From UBA9339 sp964535195 (lineage in GTDB: Bacteria > Pseudomonadota > Gammaproteobacteria > UBA9339), in the NCBI GenBank assembly GCA_964535195.1, contig CAZHSI010000004.1, forward strand, positions 29,113 to 93,112: DNA of 64,000 bases, in the 5' to 3' direction. The notes under the pieces are model-generated. The model did not search any database. It saw only the letters and a list, made by a program, of their open reading frames with translations, and was not told the origin of the DNA. Numbering within the stretch: position 1 is the first letter of the stretch; the number at the start of each line of letters is the position of its first letter. Both the position numbers and the translations under genes were made by a program. This document shows positions 63,305-64,000 of this stretch, piece by piece.

Positions 63305-64000
63305 ATGTCATTAGAAAACAAAGTTGCTTTAGTTACTGGTGCCAGTAGAGGTATTGGCAAAGCTATTTTATTAACCCTGGCTAAAGCGGGTGCGGTAGCT
63401 ATTGGGGTTGATTACAATGAAGAGTTTGCGGCTACTATTTCTTCTTTTTTGCAAGAGTTTGGCTATAAGGGTGAAGGCTTAGTTATGGATGTTACTAAGC
63501 AAGCTTCGATAGAAACTGCACTTGAACAAATTACGCAAAAATATGGCGCACCAAGTATTTTAGTTAACAATGCCGGCATTACTAGAGATAATCTTATGCT
63601 TCGGATGTCACAAGAAGAATGGGATCAAGTAATAGCTACCAACCTGACGTCAGTATTTAGATTGAGCCGTGCTTGTATTCGGGATATGGTTAAGGCACGT
63701 TATGGTCGTATCATCAATATTGCTTCAATCGTTGCTTACATGGGAAATCCTGGGCAAGCTAATTATGCTGCAGCAAAAGCTGGAATCGTGGGGTTTGGAA
63801 AAAGTTTGGCTTTAGAAGTTGCTTCGCGTAATATTACCGTTAACTGTATTGCTCCTGGTTTTATTGAAACTGATATGACAAAAAAATTGTCAGCCGAGCA
63901 AAGAGAAAAATTATTAGATGTAGTACCGATGAAGCGCATTGGTGAAATTCAAGATATTGCTCATGCCGTAGAATTTTTAGCAAGTGATAAGGCATCCTAT
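63305..64000 (+). CDS. fabG: 3-oxoacyl-ACP reductase FabG (partial, runs off window)
   Basis: 232 codons are visible, open at the right edge; E. coli FabG has 244, so only a few residues are missing. Rossmann motif ALVTGASRGIGKA, NNAGITRDNL, catalytic Ser in IINIASIVAYMG and Tyr/Lys in QANYAAAKAG are intact. AAAGG lies 6 bases before the ATG. A 193-base gap from fabD contains an inverted repeat AATGACA/TGTCATT and TATAAT at 63288-63293, so fabG may have its own promoter. Confidence 0.96.
   Translation, partial: MSLENKVALVTGASRGIGKAILLTLAKAGAVAIGVDYNEEFAATISSFLQEFGYKGEGLVMDVTKQASIETALEQITQKYGAPSILVNNAGITRDNLMLRMSQEEWDQVIATNLTSVFRLSRACIRDMVKARYGRIINIASIVAYMGNPGQANYAAAKAGIVGFGKSLALEVASRNITVNCIAPGFIETDMTKKLSAEQREKLLDVVPMKRIGEIQDIAHAVEFLASDKASY

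Overview
The window looks like a chromosomal segment of a low-GC (roughly 37-40 % by eye) gammaproteobacterium, most plausibly a host-associated lineage of the Legionella/Coxiella type. That placement is an inference: no rRNA or species marker is present. The gammaproteobacterial signature comes from the gene blocks rpsU-(yqeY)-dnaG-rpoD, tsaE-amiC-mutL, rodZ-hisS-yfgM, gmhA/diaA-dolP, rplM-rpsI-sspA-sspB, yhbY/rlmE-ftsH-glmM-secG-tRNA-Leu, tRNA-fMet-rimP-nusA-infB and rpmF-plsX-fabH-fabD-fabG. Several blocks have lost partners usually found in them (folP, miaA/hfq, ispG, bamB/der, rbfA/truB/rpsO), so the chromosome is strongly rearranged.

Layout. 1-2.7 kb: an accessory edge with a small peptide carrying a double-glycine-type leader, tRNA-Arg, a degraded IS4-like transposase tail, a class I hybrid-cluster protein and a CAU tRNA. 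2.9-9.3 kb: the macromolecular synthesis operon, with tsaD and plsY. 9.6-21.2 kb: mostly plus-strand housekeeping genes (orn, nnrD, tsaE, amiC, mutL, rodZ, hisS, yfgM, gmhA-like, dolP, an M50 protease), with queG on the minus strand. 21.2-23.3 kb: minus-strand sspB, sspA, tRNA-Gln, rpsI, rplM. 23.6-29.8 kb: purine permease, uvrB, a DtxR/MntR-type regulator with palindromic candidate operators, argD and an AEC transporter. 29.8-30.6 kb: a second double-glycine-type peptide locus. 30.6-44.3 kb: purB, then a surface-polysaccharide region consisting of an ABC exporter with manC on the minus strand and a run of low-GC glycosyltransferases ending in a WecA-like initiating transferase on the plus strand. 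44.3-49.8 kb: yhbY, rlmE, ftsH, glmM, secG and tRNA-Leu, with two copies of a palindromic repeat. 49.9-51.8 kb: a dgkA / OpgB-like pair inserted between two tRNA genes that are near neighbours in E. coli. 52.2-57.0 kb: tRNA-fMet, rimP, nusA, infB. 57.2-59.7 kb: a large secreted repeat protein. 60-64 kb: rpmF and the fatty-acid start genes; fabG runs off the window.

How the parts fit. The envelope is a recurring theme: ManC (GDP-mannose), the WecA-like transferase, several GT-B/GT8 transferases and a short Wzt/Wzm exporter would build and export an undecaprenyl-linked glycan. GmhA-like and GlmM supply LPS and peptidoglycan precursors. An OpgB-like enzyme would release diacylglycerol from phosphatidylglycerol, and the adjacent DgkA would recycle it. 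The least ordinary items are the two double-glycine-leader peptides (one with a 13-residue, Trp-rich core), the 14-repeat secreted protein, the dgkA/opgB island, the dispersed palindromic repeat whose arm encodes the end of RlmE, and the GC-rich hairpin cluster near 35.2 kb.
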